Shown piece by piece: positions 1 to 9,806 of a DNA stretch of 64,000 nt. Source of the DNA: Chitinophagaceae bacterium (GTDB taxonomy: Bacteria > Bacteroidota > Bacteroidia > Chitinophagales > Chitinophagaceae); NCBI GenBank assembly GCA_016720585.1, contig JADKKH010000004.1, forward strand, positions 186,001 through 250,000. The letters run 5' to 3'. Made by a program: the position numbers and the translations under genes. Every line of letters begins with the position of its first letter. Position 1 is the first letter of the stretch. The notes under the pieces were generated by a model, which worked only from the letters and a program-made list of their open reading frames with translations, was not told the DNA's origin and ran no database searches.

Positions 1-1860
1 ACTCCGCAGGTAACCGGTTTTGTAATTGAATTGGTTCAAAAATCACTGGCCCTGCCCGGTTATAAAACTCCGGACAGGCAGCCCGACTATGATGCGCTGG
101 TAGACCGGTTTATCAGCAGTGTGAACGGTCATGATTTTTCAACAAGTAAAGTGGTGGCCTTATGCGGTATCACCATTTTAATACTGGCCCTGTTACGCGG
201 GTTTTTTCTTTTCCTGATGCGGCAGACCATTATTGTTATGAGCCGTCATATAGAATATGATCAGAAGAATGAGATCTATGATCATTATCAGAAATTGGAC
301 ACGGCTTTTTATAAAACACACAATACCGGCGACCTGATGAACCGGATCGCTGAGGATGTAAGCCGTGTAAGGATGTTTACCGGTCCGGCTATTATGTACC
401 TGGCCAACCTGGTCGCAATTATTTCACTCAGTGTTTTTTTTATGCTGAAAAGGGATGCTGAACTTACCCTCTATGTATTATTACCCTTACCTATCCTGGC
501 GATCACTATTTATTTTGTAAATAATACCATTAATAAAAAAAGCGAAAAGATACAAGAGTCACTTTCTGATCTCACCACCAATGCACAGGAATCCTATTCG
601 GGGATCCGGGTGATAAAATCATTCGTACAGGAAAAAGCGATGCTCGGGTTTTTTACAAAAAACAGCGAAGCCTATAAAAAGAATGCCATCGGGCTTGCCA
701 AAGTAGAAGCTGTTTATTTTCCTTCGATCACGTTGCTGATCGGGTTGAGTACTTTGATCACCATCATGATTGGTGGTTTACATCATATCAGCAACCCGGA
801 GAAAACCAACCTGGCAACTATTCTGGAATTTGTGATGTATGTAAATATGCTCACCTTCCCGGTAAGTGCCATCGGATTAACCGCCAGCATGATCCAACGG
901 GCAGCAGCTTCTCAAAAAAGAATAAATGAATTTCTGCAAACTGTACCCAGCATCCGGAATCCGGCGGATGCAGTTGCCATTCAGTTGCAGGGAAATATAA
1001 AATTCCGGGAAGTGAATTTCACTTATCCGCATACAGGTATTCAATCACTGAAAAATTTTACACTGGATATACGCAATGGGGAGAAAGTGGCCATCGTTGG
1101 CAGAACGGGTAGTGGCAAGTCAACCGTTGCACAATTATTATTGCGGATGTATGAAGCTACGGATGGAATGATCGAACTGGATGGAATTGACATAAGAAAG
1201 ATTGATCTGAAAACCTTGCGGGAGCAGATCAGCTATGTGCCCCAGGATGTTTTTTTATTCAGTGAAACGGTGGAAAATAATATCAGCTTTGGGATGCCAA
1301 ACACGGAACACAGTGAAGTAATTACTGCCGCTACAAAAGCAAGTGTAGACAAAGAGATTGCCGGATTCGCATATCAATACAATACGATGATCGGGGAGCG
1401 GGGGGTAACACTCAGCGGCGGACAAAAACAACGGATATCCATAGCCCGTGCGTTGGTAAAAAAACCCGGCCTGGTTATTTTTGATGATTGCCTCAGTGCT
1501 GTGGATGCCCGGACAGAAAAAGAAATTATCGGTAACCTGAATGACTACCTGCAGGATAAAACAGCCATTATCATTACGCACCGCATATTCACCTTATTCA
1601 ATTTTGATAAGATAATCGTCCTGGAGGACGGGTTTATTGTTGAGCAGGGAACGCACCACCAATTATTATCAATACCAGGTGGATATTATGCCGGATTGTA
1701 TGCACGACAACAGGAACAAGAGGATAGTAATGAGTCGAACTCCGAACCCGATAGCTATCGGGTCCGAACTCCGAACTCTGAACTTGGCCTCAAGACTCCG
1801 TTTGGCCGTTTAAAAAACATCTATATATTTGTGATATCCAAAACAAAAGCTATTTCTTAA
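1..1860 (+). CDS. ABC transporter permease/ATP-binding protein (half-exporter), 5' end outside window
   Basis: Inner-membrane ABC half-exporter of the MsbA/BmrC type: transmembrane domain first, nucleotide-binding domain second. The reading frame is open to the first base of the window, so the start and first helix are missing; a TTG at 31 is only an internal possibility. Walker A (GRTGSGKST) lies near nt 1096, the signature LSGGQKQR near nt 1410, and Walker B reads VIFDD near nt 1471. The usual catalytic Glu after Walker B is Asp, as in the degenerate half of heterodimeric exporters, so a partner subunit may lie upstream. The last ~35 residues are encoded by a palindromic repeat region and look like an acquired tail. 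Substrate (lipid or drug) cannot be told. Family call is sure, role is not. Confidence 0.9.
   Translation, partial: TPQVTGFVIELVQKSLALPGYKTPDRQPDYDALVDRFISSVNGHDFSTSKVVALCGITILILALLRGFFLFLMRQTIIVMSRHIEYDQKNEIYDHYQKLDTAFYKTHNTGDLMNRIAEDVSRVRMFTGPAIMYLANLVAIISLSVFFMLKRDAELTLYVLLPLPILAITIYFVNNTINKKSEKIQESLSDLTTNAQESYSGIRVIKSFVQEKAMLGFFTKNSEAYKKNAIGLAKVEAVYFPSITLLIGLSTLITIMIGGLHHISNPEKTNLATILEFVMYVNMLTFPVSAIGLTASMIQRAAASQKRINEFLQTVPSIRNPADAVAIQLQGNIKFREVNFTYPHTGIQSLKNFTLDIRNGEKVAIVGRTGSGKSTVAQLLLRMYEATDGMIELDGIDIRKIDLKTLREQISYVPQDVFLFSETVENNISFGMPNTEHSEVITAATKASVDKEIAGFAYQYNTMIGERGVTLSGGQKQRISIARALVKKPGLVIFDDCLSAVDARTEKEIIGNLNDYLQDKTAIIITHRIFTLFNFDKIIVLEDGFIVEQGTHHQLLSIPGGYYAGLYARQQEQEDSNESNSEPDSYRVRTPNSELGLKTPFGRLKNIYIFVISKTKAIS
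1733..1780. repeat. Palindromic repeat inside the 3' end of the ABC transporter gene
   Basis: A perfect 16-bp palindrome (CCCGATAGCTATCGGG, 1747-1762) is flanked on both sides by copies of GAACTCCGAAC-like sequence. It resembles the AGTCNGG-type repeats beside tpiA and is probably an intergenic element that now encodes the transporter's C-terminal tail. Confidence 0.6.
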
Positions 1861-1878
1861 CTGCTAAAAATTTATCAA

Positions 1879-2334
1879 GTGGCGTACGAGAATAATGACA
1901 AGAAACTGGAGAGCATTTACAGCAAACGTATCCGTGCAGGGAAAAGACGGACTTATTTTTTTGATGTACGGGCAACCCGGGGTAATGATTATTACCTGAC
2001 CATTACCGAAAGCCGTAAAAGGTTTGATGATAACGGGTATGACCGGCATAAAATATTCCTGTATAAAGAAGATTTCAACAAGTTCATCCGGGCTTTAGGC
2101 GAGGCCATAGATTATGTAAAAACTGACCTGATGCCCGATTTTGATTTTGACGCCTTTAATCATGATGAAAATCCTGAAGAAGGTAATCCGGGTGAAAGTG
2201 CCCCGGTAACCGGTTCGGTTGCGGAGGTTTCTGTGGAAATGGAAAAACCGGCAGAACCGGCAGAGCCCAGTCCTGTGGCGGAAAGCAGCAATGCAGCAGC
2301 GGCTGGTGACCCGGAAGAAGCAGATAAATGGTAA
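1879..2334 (+). CDS. PUR-alpha-like nucleic-acid-binding protein (DUF3276)
   Basis: A 151-residue protein starting at GTG 18 bases after the ABC gene stops, hence probably co-transcribed. Residues ~8-95 form the single PUR repeat typical of Bacteroidota and Borrelia (SIYSKRIRAGKRRTYFFDV, then a YYLTITESRKRF strand and an FLYKEDFNKF segment). These proteins bind single-stranded nucleic acids; the cellular job in Bacteroidota is unknown. The remaining C-terminal ~55 residues are an acidic, Ala/Pro/Glu-rich low-complexity tail, expected to be disordered. The family assignment is firm; any regulatory role is inference. Confidence 0.88.
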   Translation: MAYENNDKKLESIYSKRIRAGKRRTYFFDVRATRGNDYYLTITESRKRFDDNGYDRHKIFLYKEDFNKFIRALGEAIDYVKTDLMPDFDFDAFNHDENPEEGNPGESAPVTGSVAEVSVEMEKPAEPAEPSPVAESSNAAAAGDPEEADKW

Positions 2335-2440
2335 ACAGGCAATTTATTTTTTATTGGTATTCTAAAAAAAATTAACTTACAACCCGGATTCCGGACGGTA
2401 CCAGTATGGCTGGTAATAATCAATCATTAAAATCTCTATT

Positions 2441-5400
2441 ATGCAACCAAAATTTACGCAACTAAGATTGGGGTCTTTCTGTACAAAAATCATTGCTATC
2501 GCTTTGATTTTTTCAGCTTCCACTCAAATTTCTTTTGCCCAAAAAAATCAGGCAAAACAACCAAACCAGGTAAATGAGAACATCCTGAGTTTATTTGAAA
2601 AGCAAAAATTAGATAGAAGCATTAAGGCCTTGCCTCAAGCAAAAAATGCTAAAGCATCAAATAAACAAACTGATAATGATGCTGGTCTGCCTAACAGGGC
2701 AATATCTTACCTGGCAAATAATCCACAAGGTATTTGTACTACTTTCACTGGAACATTAGCTGCAGGAGATGCCACATTGCCCGGTCCAAGGATGTTCAGG
2801 GACGGTGTTCCATCTACATGTGCTGCTCCAAAACCCTGTCCTGCTACTTCCGGTGCAGCAGGTAATTGGTATGATACATATACTTTTATTAACCCGTCTG
2901 CAGCTGCACAGTGTGTAACCATTGATTTTACAAACACAAGTGCAAATACGTTTGCGCATTTTGTTTCTGCATATCTGGGTAGCTTTACCCCTGCAAATCT
3001 TTGCACCAATTACCTGGCAGACCAGGGAGGAAGTGCTGCGGCCGGTGGGAATGCAGTTTTTTCTTTTACCCTCCCAGGATCTGCGACAATGGTTTTATGT
3101 GTAATGGGTGTAACTGTTGGCACGGGGGGAACTTATACAATGACCGTAGATGCGCCAGTAGGTTGCGGAGCAGCACCACCATGTAGCTGGTCTGCTTCTA
3201 CAGTTTCCCCGGTTTCTATTCTTGACCAGGCTTGTGTTACCGTAGGATCTAATCTTTATAGTTTTGCAGGTGTAGGCACTGGTGCTGTTATTGCCACCTC
3301 TAATAAATTTGATGGAACCGTCTGGACTCCAATTGCTCCAACTCCACAGCCCCTCGAATATCCGGGTGGTTGTACAGATGGAACAAATATTTACCTCTTG
3401 GGTGGTGCTTCAAGCGTTGGTACACCTCTAACTACACTATATAGGTATAATGTGGCCGCAAATACATATACCACGCTGGCACCATTCTCAGTTGGCGTAT
3501 GGAATACAGCCGCTGTTTATTTAGGCGGTAAGATCTATAAAATTGGTGGTACCGGTCCCGGAACTGCTTCTACAAATGCTGTGGAGATTTATGATATTGC
3601 CAGCAACACCTGGACTGCAGGTGCTCCTTATCCTGTGGCTGCGAGTTTTATCAGCGCCATTCAGTTGGGAGGCTTTATTTATACAGCGGGAGGAAATGCC
3701 AGTGGAACCGAACAGACAAAAACTTATCGGTATGATCCGGTAGCAAATAGCTGGAACGATGCGGCTATTGCAGATCTTTCTGCAACCCGTTGGGGTGCTG
3801 CATCTGGTTTCTATAACAATTCATTTCTTTTGGCTGGTGGATATAGCGCAGCTGCTATTTCCAATACCGTTGTTGCCTGGGATCTGGCAACCAATACCTG
3901 GTCAGCCCTTCCCAATATGACAACTGCCACTGCCCGTGTAGGTGGTGCAGTTCTTGGCCCAGCTATGTATGTGGTTGGTGGCCGTACAATTGCTTCGTCT
4001 GGTTTTAACGGATCAACTCAAAACCAAAGATTATTCTGTATACCTCCAACACCTTGTGCGGGTGCTCCTGCTCCGGGCAATACATTAGCTAGCCCTAATC
4101 CGGTTTGTTCTGGCACAGGTTTTACATTGTCTTTACAAAACAATCCTTTTGTAAGCGGATTCACTTACCAGTGGCAGAAATCTGCTACAGGTGTTGCGGG
4201 TTCCTACACAGATATTGTAGGTGCTACCAGCATAACCTATTCAGGCACCCAGACCGGGGCTACCTGGTATCGGTGTAATGTAACCTGTACGCCAAGTGCA
4301 CTTACTACGGCTTCTACTCCGGTATTGCTGGCAGATGGACAGGGTGTGTTTACTTCACAACCCGCCAGTACATCTACACAGTGCAGCGCTAATGCTACTT
4401 TCAGCTTCACAGCCACCGGTGCTTCTTTGGTTTATGGATGGGAATACAGGATCACTCCTGCAAGCCCCTGGTTAACGGTTACCAATGGTGCTCTTTACTC
4501 GGGTGCTACTACAACCACGTTAACCATTACCGGTGCAGCCAGCACGATGAATGGTTACCAGTACAGGGGATTGATATCCGGTCCTTGTACAGCGGTTGAT
4601 TTTTCTAACGTAGCTACATTAACGGTCACACCGCTAGTTGCATCAGTTAATATATCGAGTGCAACAATTTGTACAGGTACTATTCAGCAGTTGACGCTGA
4701 CCAATGCGACTTCAGCGACTACGACTACATTCGCTTCAGCTACTCCTTTAAATATTCAGATTCCTGATTTGACCGGACCACCAGCTTCTTCTGCTCCAGT
4801 AGTAGAAGCCGGTATTAATCATACCATACCGGTTGCACTGCCTCCTGGTGCCCAGGTTTTCCAGATCGATGTTAAGGTGAACATTTCACATACGTATGCC
4901 TCCGACCTGAAGCTTGTATTAAAGAACTCAACAACGAACCAGGTAATAAACCTGTTCTATCATAAATCCGGAGCACAAACTGCCGGCGCGAATTTTACGA
5001 ATACAATTATTAGTTCTGCTGGTACTTTACGTTTCAGCGCTGTTGCCCCACCGTTTACAAATACATTCAGAGCAGACCTGGAATTGAATCCTGGATCCTA
5101 TGGGGATGCTGGCGGTGCAGGTCCTACAGCCTTTCAACCTACTACCAATTCATGGAGTACGTTATGGGGTGGTGTTAACCAGGGAACTGGAAACTGGACC
5201 TTAGCTATTTGTGATGCACCTGAGTGGGCTGGTGATATCGGATCATTGATAAACTGGTCAATGGATATCACTTATGGAGCTCCTGCATCAGGTATCTGGT
5301 CACAGTCATCTCCTGCAACACCTCCGAATACCATGTTTACTGACCCGGCTGCTACAGTGGCTTATGTTGCAGGTTCTCTTGCAAACACCATTTATGTTAA

Positions 5401-6298
5401 GCCAACAGTAAATAGTGTGTATTGTGTAACCTACAGCACTGCTACACCATCCTGTACCAGTGCGCCTACCTGTATTCCAATTAATGTAACTAATCCGATC
5501 GTTGGTCTTGCTGTTTCACCTGCTACAAGAGCCGTATGTCTGGGTCAGGGCACAACCTTTACGGCTACTACTACAAGTGGTGGTCCGTTGACCTATGTTT
5601 GGCAGGTAAGTATTGATGGTGGTATCACCTATAATAATGTTCCCGGTGGTACTTCACAAACGCTGACATTAACCAATGTAGACCAGCTGATGAATAACAA
5701 TAAGTACCGGGTTATCGTAACGGCAGCCCCATGCGGAACGGTTACATCTGCCAACTTTGGTTTATTGACAACGATCCAGTTACCGGTTGTATCGATCGGG
5801 GCTCCTGATCTTGCATTAACACCAGGACAGACAACCACGATCACTGCAACAAGCAGCCCGGCTGCTGCCAGTTATGCATGGACAAGAAACGGATCATCTA
5901 TTGGTGGCCCGAATACAAATACCCGTATTGCTTCTGTAGACAGTATAGGAACCTATCGTGTATCGGTTATTGATATTAATGGTTGCACCAGCAATTCAAA
6001 TAACCTGGTGATTGGTTCTGAACAATCAGACCGCTTATGGTTATATCCGAATCCGACAACGGGAGCCTTTACGGTAAGGTTGTTCTTCGGCGATGCATTA
6101 ACGGAGAACAGGTTTGTATCGGTTTACAATCCGTTGGGCCAGGTGGTTGCTACTAAAGAAATAGTATTGACCAATGTTTCTGATCCTTATACCAAGATCG
6201 ATTTTGACCTGAGCAAACAAGCAGCCGGCACTTATGTGGTGAAGGTGGCTCATAAGCGTACAGGCAAAGTGACCTCTGGATTGATCGTAAAACAATAA
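2441..6298 (+). CDS. T9SS type A sorting domain protein with Kelch propeller, Ig-like and P-type domains
   Basis: A 1285-residue secreted, surface-anchored protein. It has a signal peptide (~1-34, ending SFAQ); a cysteine-containing beta-sandwich (~90-240); Kelch repeats forming a propeller (~247-538, recurring GG-W/Y-x-L motifs); Ig-like beta domains (~540-750 and ~1025-1110); a P/homo-B-like jelly roll (~762-950, containing NWTLAICD); and a C-terminal T9SS sorting domain (~1196-1285, LYPNPTTG then GTYVVKV). Such proteins cross the outer membrane through the Por secretion system and are fixed at the surface, often as adhesins. From nt 4381 to the terminator it is nearly identical to the neighbouring gene. 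The start ATG sits in a leader (about 2408-2440) also shared with that gene. Confidence 0.9.
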   Translation: MQPKFTQLRLGSFCTKIIAIALIFSASTQISFAQKNQAKQPNQVNENILSLFEKQKLDRSIKALPQAKNAKASNKQTDNDAGLPNRAISYLANNPQGICTTFTGTLAAGDATLPGPRMFRDGVPSTCAAPKPCPATSGAAGNWYDTYTFINPSAAAQCVTIDFTNTSANTFAHFVSAYLGSFTPANLCTNYLADQGGSAAAGGNAVFSFTLPGSATMVLCVMGVTVGTGGTYTMTVDAPVGCGAAPPCSWSASTVSPVSILDQACVTVGSNLYSFAGVGTGAVIATSNKFDGTVWTPIAPTPQPLEYPGGCTDGTNIYLLGGASSVGTPLTTLYRYNVAANTYTTLAPFSVGVWNTAAVYLGGKIYKIGGTGPGTASTNAVEIYDIASNTWTAGAPYPVAASFISAIQLGGFIYTAGGNASGTEQTKTYRYDPVANSWNDAAIADLSATRWGAASGFYNNSFLLAGGYSAAAISNTVVAWDLATNTWSALPNMTTATARVGGAVLGPAMYVVGGRTIASSGFNGSTQNQRLFCIPPTPCAGAPAPGNTLASPNPVCSGTGFTLSLQNNPFVSGFTYQWQKSATGVAGSYTDIVGATSITYSGTQTGATWYRCNVTCTPSALTTASTPVLLADGQGVFTSQPASTSTQCSANATFSFTATGASLVYGWEYRITPASPWLTVTNGALYSGATTTTLTITGAASTMNGYQYRGLISGPCTAVDFSNVATLTVTPLVASVNISSATICTGTIQQLTLTNATSATTTTFASATPLNIQIPDLTGPPASSAPVVEAGINHTIPVALPPGAQVFQIDVKVNISHTYASDLKLVLKNSTTNQVINLFYHKSGAQTAGANFTNTIISSAGTLRFSAVAPPFTNTFRADLELNPGSYGDAGGAGPTAFQPTTNSWSTLWGGVNQGTGNWTLAICDAPEWAGDIGSLINWSMDITYGAPASGIWSQSSPATPPNTMFTDPAATVAYVAGSLANTIYVKPTVNSVYCVTYSTATPSCTSAPTCIPINVTNPIVGLAVSPATRAVCLGQGTTFTATTTSGGPLTYVWQVSIDGGITYNNVPGGTSQTLTLTNVDQLMNNNKYRVIVTAAPCGTVTSANFGLLTTIQLPVVSIGAPDLALTPGQTTTITATSSPAAASYAWTRNGSSIGGPNTNTRIASVDSIGTYRVSVIDINGCTSNSNNLVIGSEQSDRLWLYPNPTTGAFTVRLFFGDALTENRFVSVYNPLGQVVATKEIVLTNVSDPYTKIDFDLSKQAAGTYVVKVAHKRTGKVTSGLIVKQ

Positions 6299-6368
6299 TG
6301 ACTGATTAGATTACTGATCGGTTACAAATAGCCAATCCCTCCCGTTCATAACGGGAGGGATTTTTTTT
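4381..6368 (+). repeat. Long direct repeat, copy 1 (adhesin C-terminal module plus terminator)
   Basis: About 2 kb covering Ig-like, P-type and sorting domains, stop codon and terminator recurs at a constant offset of 3508 bases with only scattered substitutions and no indel seen. Upstream of 4381 the two genes diverge quickly, which suggests recent duplication or gene conversion limited to the 3' module. Confidence 0.9.
6334..6368 (+). terminator. Rho-independent terminator of the first T9SS gene
   Basis: A 13-bp stem (AATCCCTCCCGTT / AACGGGAGGGATT) with a 3-base loop is followed by a run of eight T. The same hairpin with one changed loop base ends the second T9SS gene. Confidence 0.92.
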
Positions 6369-6591
6369 CAGGTTTCCCTGTATTCAGGTCAAACAGGGCA
6401 ATGCTCGTTATTTATAAAGAGAGGAACCTGCATATTTTTTAGGGTAATTATCCTCCCATTACAGAAATGTGCCTGTAATCTGCCTGATTTTGAGATTATT
6501 TTTTAAATATCTTCAAAAAAATTACCTTAGCCGCTGGAATTTGGACATTATCGGCTAAGCTGGTAATAATCAATCATTTAAATTATCTATT

Positions 6592-7638
6592 ATGCAACCA
6601 AAATTTACTCAATTAAAATTAGGGTCCTTTTGTGCTAAGATGGTAACTATTTTACTGTTCTTAGTTACTTGCAGTCAGTTGACTTCTGCCCAAAATTTAC
6701 CGGGTGCTGTTAAAAAACCATCCGAAAAATTACAAGCGCCCAAAAATGCTAAACAAGAATTAGCAAGGGCAATTTCAGAATCATCAGTAGGTCGTGCTCC
6801 GGTGCAAACGGGGGCCAATAAAAAATTTGAACTACTTAATCCTACTGCGGGAAACCCTGCCAGCCGGGCATTTTGTTATAATGGTGCCGGTCCATTCCAG
6901 TTAAATAAGCAGTCACTGCTTAATACTACTTTAACAACTATTGGAGCTCCTGTTGCTTTTGGTTTTCCGGGTGCTGCTGCCTGGAATACCACTAACGGAA
7001 AACTTTATGTTGTAGATCAAGCCGCTCCTTTTGCTCTTTATACGGTTGATACGCTTACGGGTATAAGGACATTCGTAGTTAACTGTACCGGGGCGCCACA
7101 AACAAACCTGACCGGTATGACCTGGGATGCTACCACCAATACTATGTATGGTGCATCAACCAGCATTGCAGCTTCTTCAATTTTTACAATCAACCTTACA
7201 ACAGGAGTTTGTACTCCTATTGGTGCTCCTACTGCTGTAGCCCCGGGTGTTATTATGCTTAATGCAGCACCAGGTGGTAGCTTGTTTGCTACAGATATTG
7301 TTAACGATGCTTTATACCGGTTCAATAAAACTACCGGTGTTCCCACATCAATTGGGCCATTGGGATTTAATGCGAACTTTGGTCAGGATGGACATTTTGA
7401 TCCAAGTGACGGCCAGTATTTTTATGCATGCTTTAATGCTACAGCCTTTGTTCCTCAATTACGAATTATTGATACTCTTACAGGATCAAGTACACTTGTT
7501 GGCAACTACGGTCCGGACAGGTTGAAACTCTTGGAATTTTTTCCGCACCTACCACACCATGTGCAGGAACCCCAGCTCCGGGCAACACCTTGTGTTCTGC
7601 CAGTCCTGCTGCATGTACAGGTGTACCATTCATTTTGA
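6592..7638 (+). CDS. T9SS adhesin-like protein, N-terminal part (propeller), frame broken downstream
   Basis: First half of a gene cut by a frameshift. The signal peptide (~1-34, MQPKFTQLKLGSFC start) is almost the same as in the upstream paralogue. Residues ~85-305 carry repeated TVDTLTG / NLTTGVC / FNKTTGV blades of a beta-propeller unrelated to the Kelch domain of the upstream gene. The frame stays sensible until about nt 7515; the last ~40 residues are out-of-frame translation. A one-base loss around 7511-7520 moves the true reading to the frame of the next entry, where GTPAPGNTL matches GAPAPGNTL of the paralogue. I read 6592-9806 as one broken gene. Confidence 0.75.
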   Translation: MQPKFTQLKLGSFCAKMVTILLFLVTCSQLTSAQNLPGAVKKPSEKLQAPKNAKQELARAISESSVGRAPVQTGANKKFELLNPTAGNPASRAFCYNGAGPFQLNKQSLLNTTLTTIGAPVAFGFPGAAAWNTTNGKLYVVDQAAPFALYTVDTLTGIRTFVVNCTGAPQTNLTGMTWDATTNTMYGASTSIAASSIFTINLTTGVCTPIGAPTAVAPGVIMLNAAPGGSLFATDIVNDALYRFNKTTGVPTSIGPLGFNANFGQDGHFDPSDGQYFYACFNATAFVPQLRIIDTLTGSSTLVGNYGPDRLKLLEFFPHLPHHVQEPQLRATPCVLPVLLHVQVYHSF

Positions 7639-9806
7639 CTTTGCAAAACAACCCCTATGTAATTTTAAACCACCAGTGGCAATCATCTCCAACTGGCGTT
7701 GCGGGTTCTTATGTAAATATCCCGGGTTCACCTAACAGCCCCGTCTTTGGAACAAGCCAGACGGCAGCTACCTGGTACCGGTGTAATGTAACTTGTCCTG
7801 TAAGCGGAATTACAACGGCTTCTAACCCTGTATTTGTTGCAGATGGACAGGGCGTGTTTAACACTCAGCCCGTCAGTGCATCAACGCAGTGCAGCGCTAA
7901 TGCTACTTTCAGCTTCACAGCCACCGGTGCTTCTTTGGTTTATGGATGGGAATACAGGATTACTCCTGCAAGCCCCTGGTTAACGGTTACCAATGGTCCT
8001 CTTTATTCTGGAGCGCTTACAAACACACTGACAATTACCGGTGCAGCCAGCACGATGAATGGTTACCAGTACAGGGGATTGATATCCGGTCCTTGTACAG
8101 CTGTTGATTTTTCAAACGTGGCTACCTTAACGGTTACACCGCTAGTTGCATCAGTTAATATATCGAGTGCAACAATTTGTACAGGTACTATTCAGGCGTT
8201 AACTCTGACCAATGCATCTTCAGCGACTACGGCTACATTCGCTTCAGCTACTCCTTTAAATATTCAGATTCCTGATTTGACCGGACCACCAGCTTCTTCT
8301 GCTCCAGTAGTAGAAGCCGGTATTAATCATACCATACCGGTTGCACTGCCTCCTGGTGCCCAGGTTTTCCAGATCGATGTTAAGGTGAATATTTCACATA
8401 CGTATGCCTCCGACCTGAAGCTTGTATTAAAGAACTCAACAACGAACCAGGTAATAAACCTGTTCTATCATAAATCCGGAGCACAAACTGCCGGCGCGAA
8501 TTTTACGAATACAATTATTAGTTCTGCAGGTACGTTGCGTTTCAGCGCTGTTGCCCCACCGTTTACAAATACATTCAGAGCAGACCTGGAATTGAATCCT
8601 GGATCCTATGGGGACGCTGGCGGTGCAGGTCCTACAGCCTTTCAGCCAACTACCAATTCATGGAGTACATTATGGGGTGGCGTTAACCAGGGATCTGGAA
8701 ACTGGACCTTAGCTATTTGTGATGCACCTGAGTGGGCTGGTGATATCGGATCATTGATAAACTGGTCAATGGATATCACTTATGGAGCTCCTGCATCAGG
8801 TATCTGGTCACAGTCATCTCCTGCAACACCTCCGAATACCATGTTTACTGACCCGGCTGCTACAGTGGCTTATGTTGCAGGTTCTCTTGCAAATACCATC
8901 TATGTTAAGCCAACAGTAAATAGTGTGTATTGTGTAACCTACAGCACTGCTACACCATCCTGTACCAGTGCGCCTACCTGTATTCCAATTAATGTAACAA
9001 ATCCGATCGTTGGTCTTGCTGTTTCACCTGCTACAAGAGCCGTATGTCTGGGTCAGGGCACAACCTTTACGGCAACTACTACAAGTGGTGGTCCGTTGAC
9101 CTATGTTTGGCAGGTAAGTATTGATGGTGGTATCACCTATAATAATGTTCCCGGTGGTACTTCACAAACGCTGACATTAACCAATGTAGACCAGCTGATG
9201 AATAACAATAAGTACCGGGTTATCGTAACGGCAGCCCCATGCGGAACGGTTACATCTGCCAACTTTGGTTTATTGACAACGATCCAGTTACCGGTTGTAT
9301 CGATCGGGGCTCCTGATCTTGCATTAACACCAGGACAGACAACCACGATCACTGCAACAAGCAGCCCGGCTGCTGCCAGTTATGCATGGACAAGAAACGG
9401 ATCATCTATTGGTGGCCCGAATACAAATACCCGTATTGCTTCTGTAGACAGTATAGGAACCTATCGTGTATCGGTTATTGATATTAATGGTTGCACCAGC
9501 AATTCAAATAACCTGGTGATTGGTTCTGAACAATCAGACCGCTTATGGTTATATCCGAATCCGACAACGGGAGCCTTTACGGTAAGGTTGTTCTTCGGAG
9601 ATGCATTAACGGAGAACAGGTTTGTATCGGTTTACAATCCGTTGGGCCAGGTGGTTGCTACTAAAGAAATAGTATTGACCAATGTTTCTGATCCTTACAC
9701 CAAGATCGATTTTGACCTGAGCAAACAAGCAGCCGGCACTTATGTGGTGAAGGTGGCTCATAAGCGTACAGGCAAAGTGACCTCTGGATTGATCGTAAAA
9801 CAATAA
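7590..9806 (+). CDS. T9SS adhesin-like protein, C-terminal part (Ig-like, P-type, T9SS sorting domain)
   Basis: Second half of the frameshifted gene, 738 residues if counted from TTG 7590, although coding sense in this frame is visible from about 7518 (VETLGIFS, then TTPCAGTPAPGN). It contains the same Ig-like, P-type and T9SS sorting modules as the upstream gene, nearly residue for residue from nt 7889 on. On its own it has no signal peptide, so without frameshift correction it could not be exported. Either the reference has a one-base error or the gene is a pseudogene. Confidence 0.75.
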   Translation: MCSASPAACTGVPFILTLQNNPYVILNHQWQSSPTGVAGSYVNIPGSPNSPVFGTSQTAATWYRCNVTCPVSGITTASNPVFVADGQGVFNTQPVSASTQCSANATFSFTATGASLVYGWEYRITPASPWLTVTNGPLYSGALTNTLTITGAASTMNGYQYRGLISGPCTAVDFSNVATLTVTPLVASVNISSATICTGTIQALTLTNASSATTATFASATPLNIQIPDLTGPPASSAPVVEAGINHTIPVALPPGAQVFQIDVKVNISHTYASDLKLVLKNSTTNQVINLFYHKSGAQTAGANFTNTIISSAGTLRFSAVAPPFTNTFRADLELNPGSYGDAGGAGPTAFQPTTNSWSTLWGGVNQGSGNWTLAICDAPEWAGDIGSLINWSMDITYGAPASGIWSQSSPATPPNTMFTDPAATVAYVAGSLANTIYVKPTVNSVYCVTYSTATPSCTSAPTCIPINVTNPIVGLAVSPATRAVCLGQGTTFTATTTSGGPLTYVWQVSIDGGITYNNVPGGTSQTLTLTNVDQLMNNNKYRVIVTAAPCGTVTSANFGLLTTIQLPVVSIGAPDLALTPGQTTTITATSSPAAASYAWTRNGSSIGGPNTNTRIASVDSIGTYRVSVIDINGCTSNSNNLVIGSEQSDRLWLYPNPTTGAFTVRLFFGDALTENRFVSVYNPLGQVVATKEIVLTNVSDPYTKIDFDLSKQAAGTYVVKVAHKRTGKVTSGLIVKQ

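Noticed and set aside
5629..5844. Identical antisense frames in both T9SS copies (5629-5844 and 9137-9352)
   Set aside because: Their identity merely follows from the duplicated sense sequence; no start signals or family features.
7510..7545. Programmed ribosomal frameshift in the second T9SS gene
   Set aside because: The T6 run (7537-7542) is not a proper slippery heptamer in frame, there is no clear downstream stem, and the frame text changes before that run.
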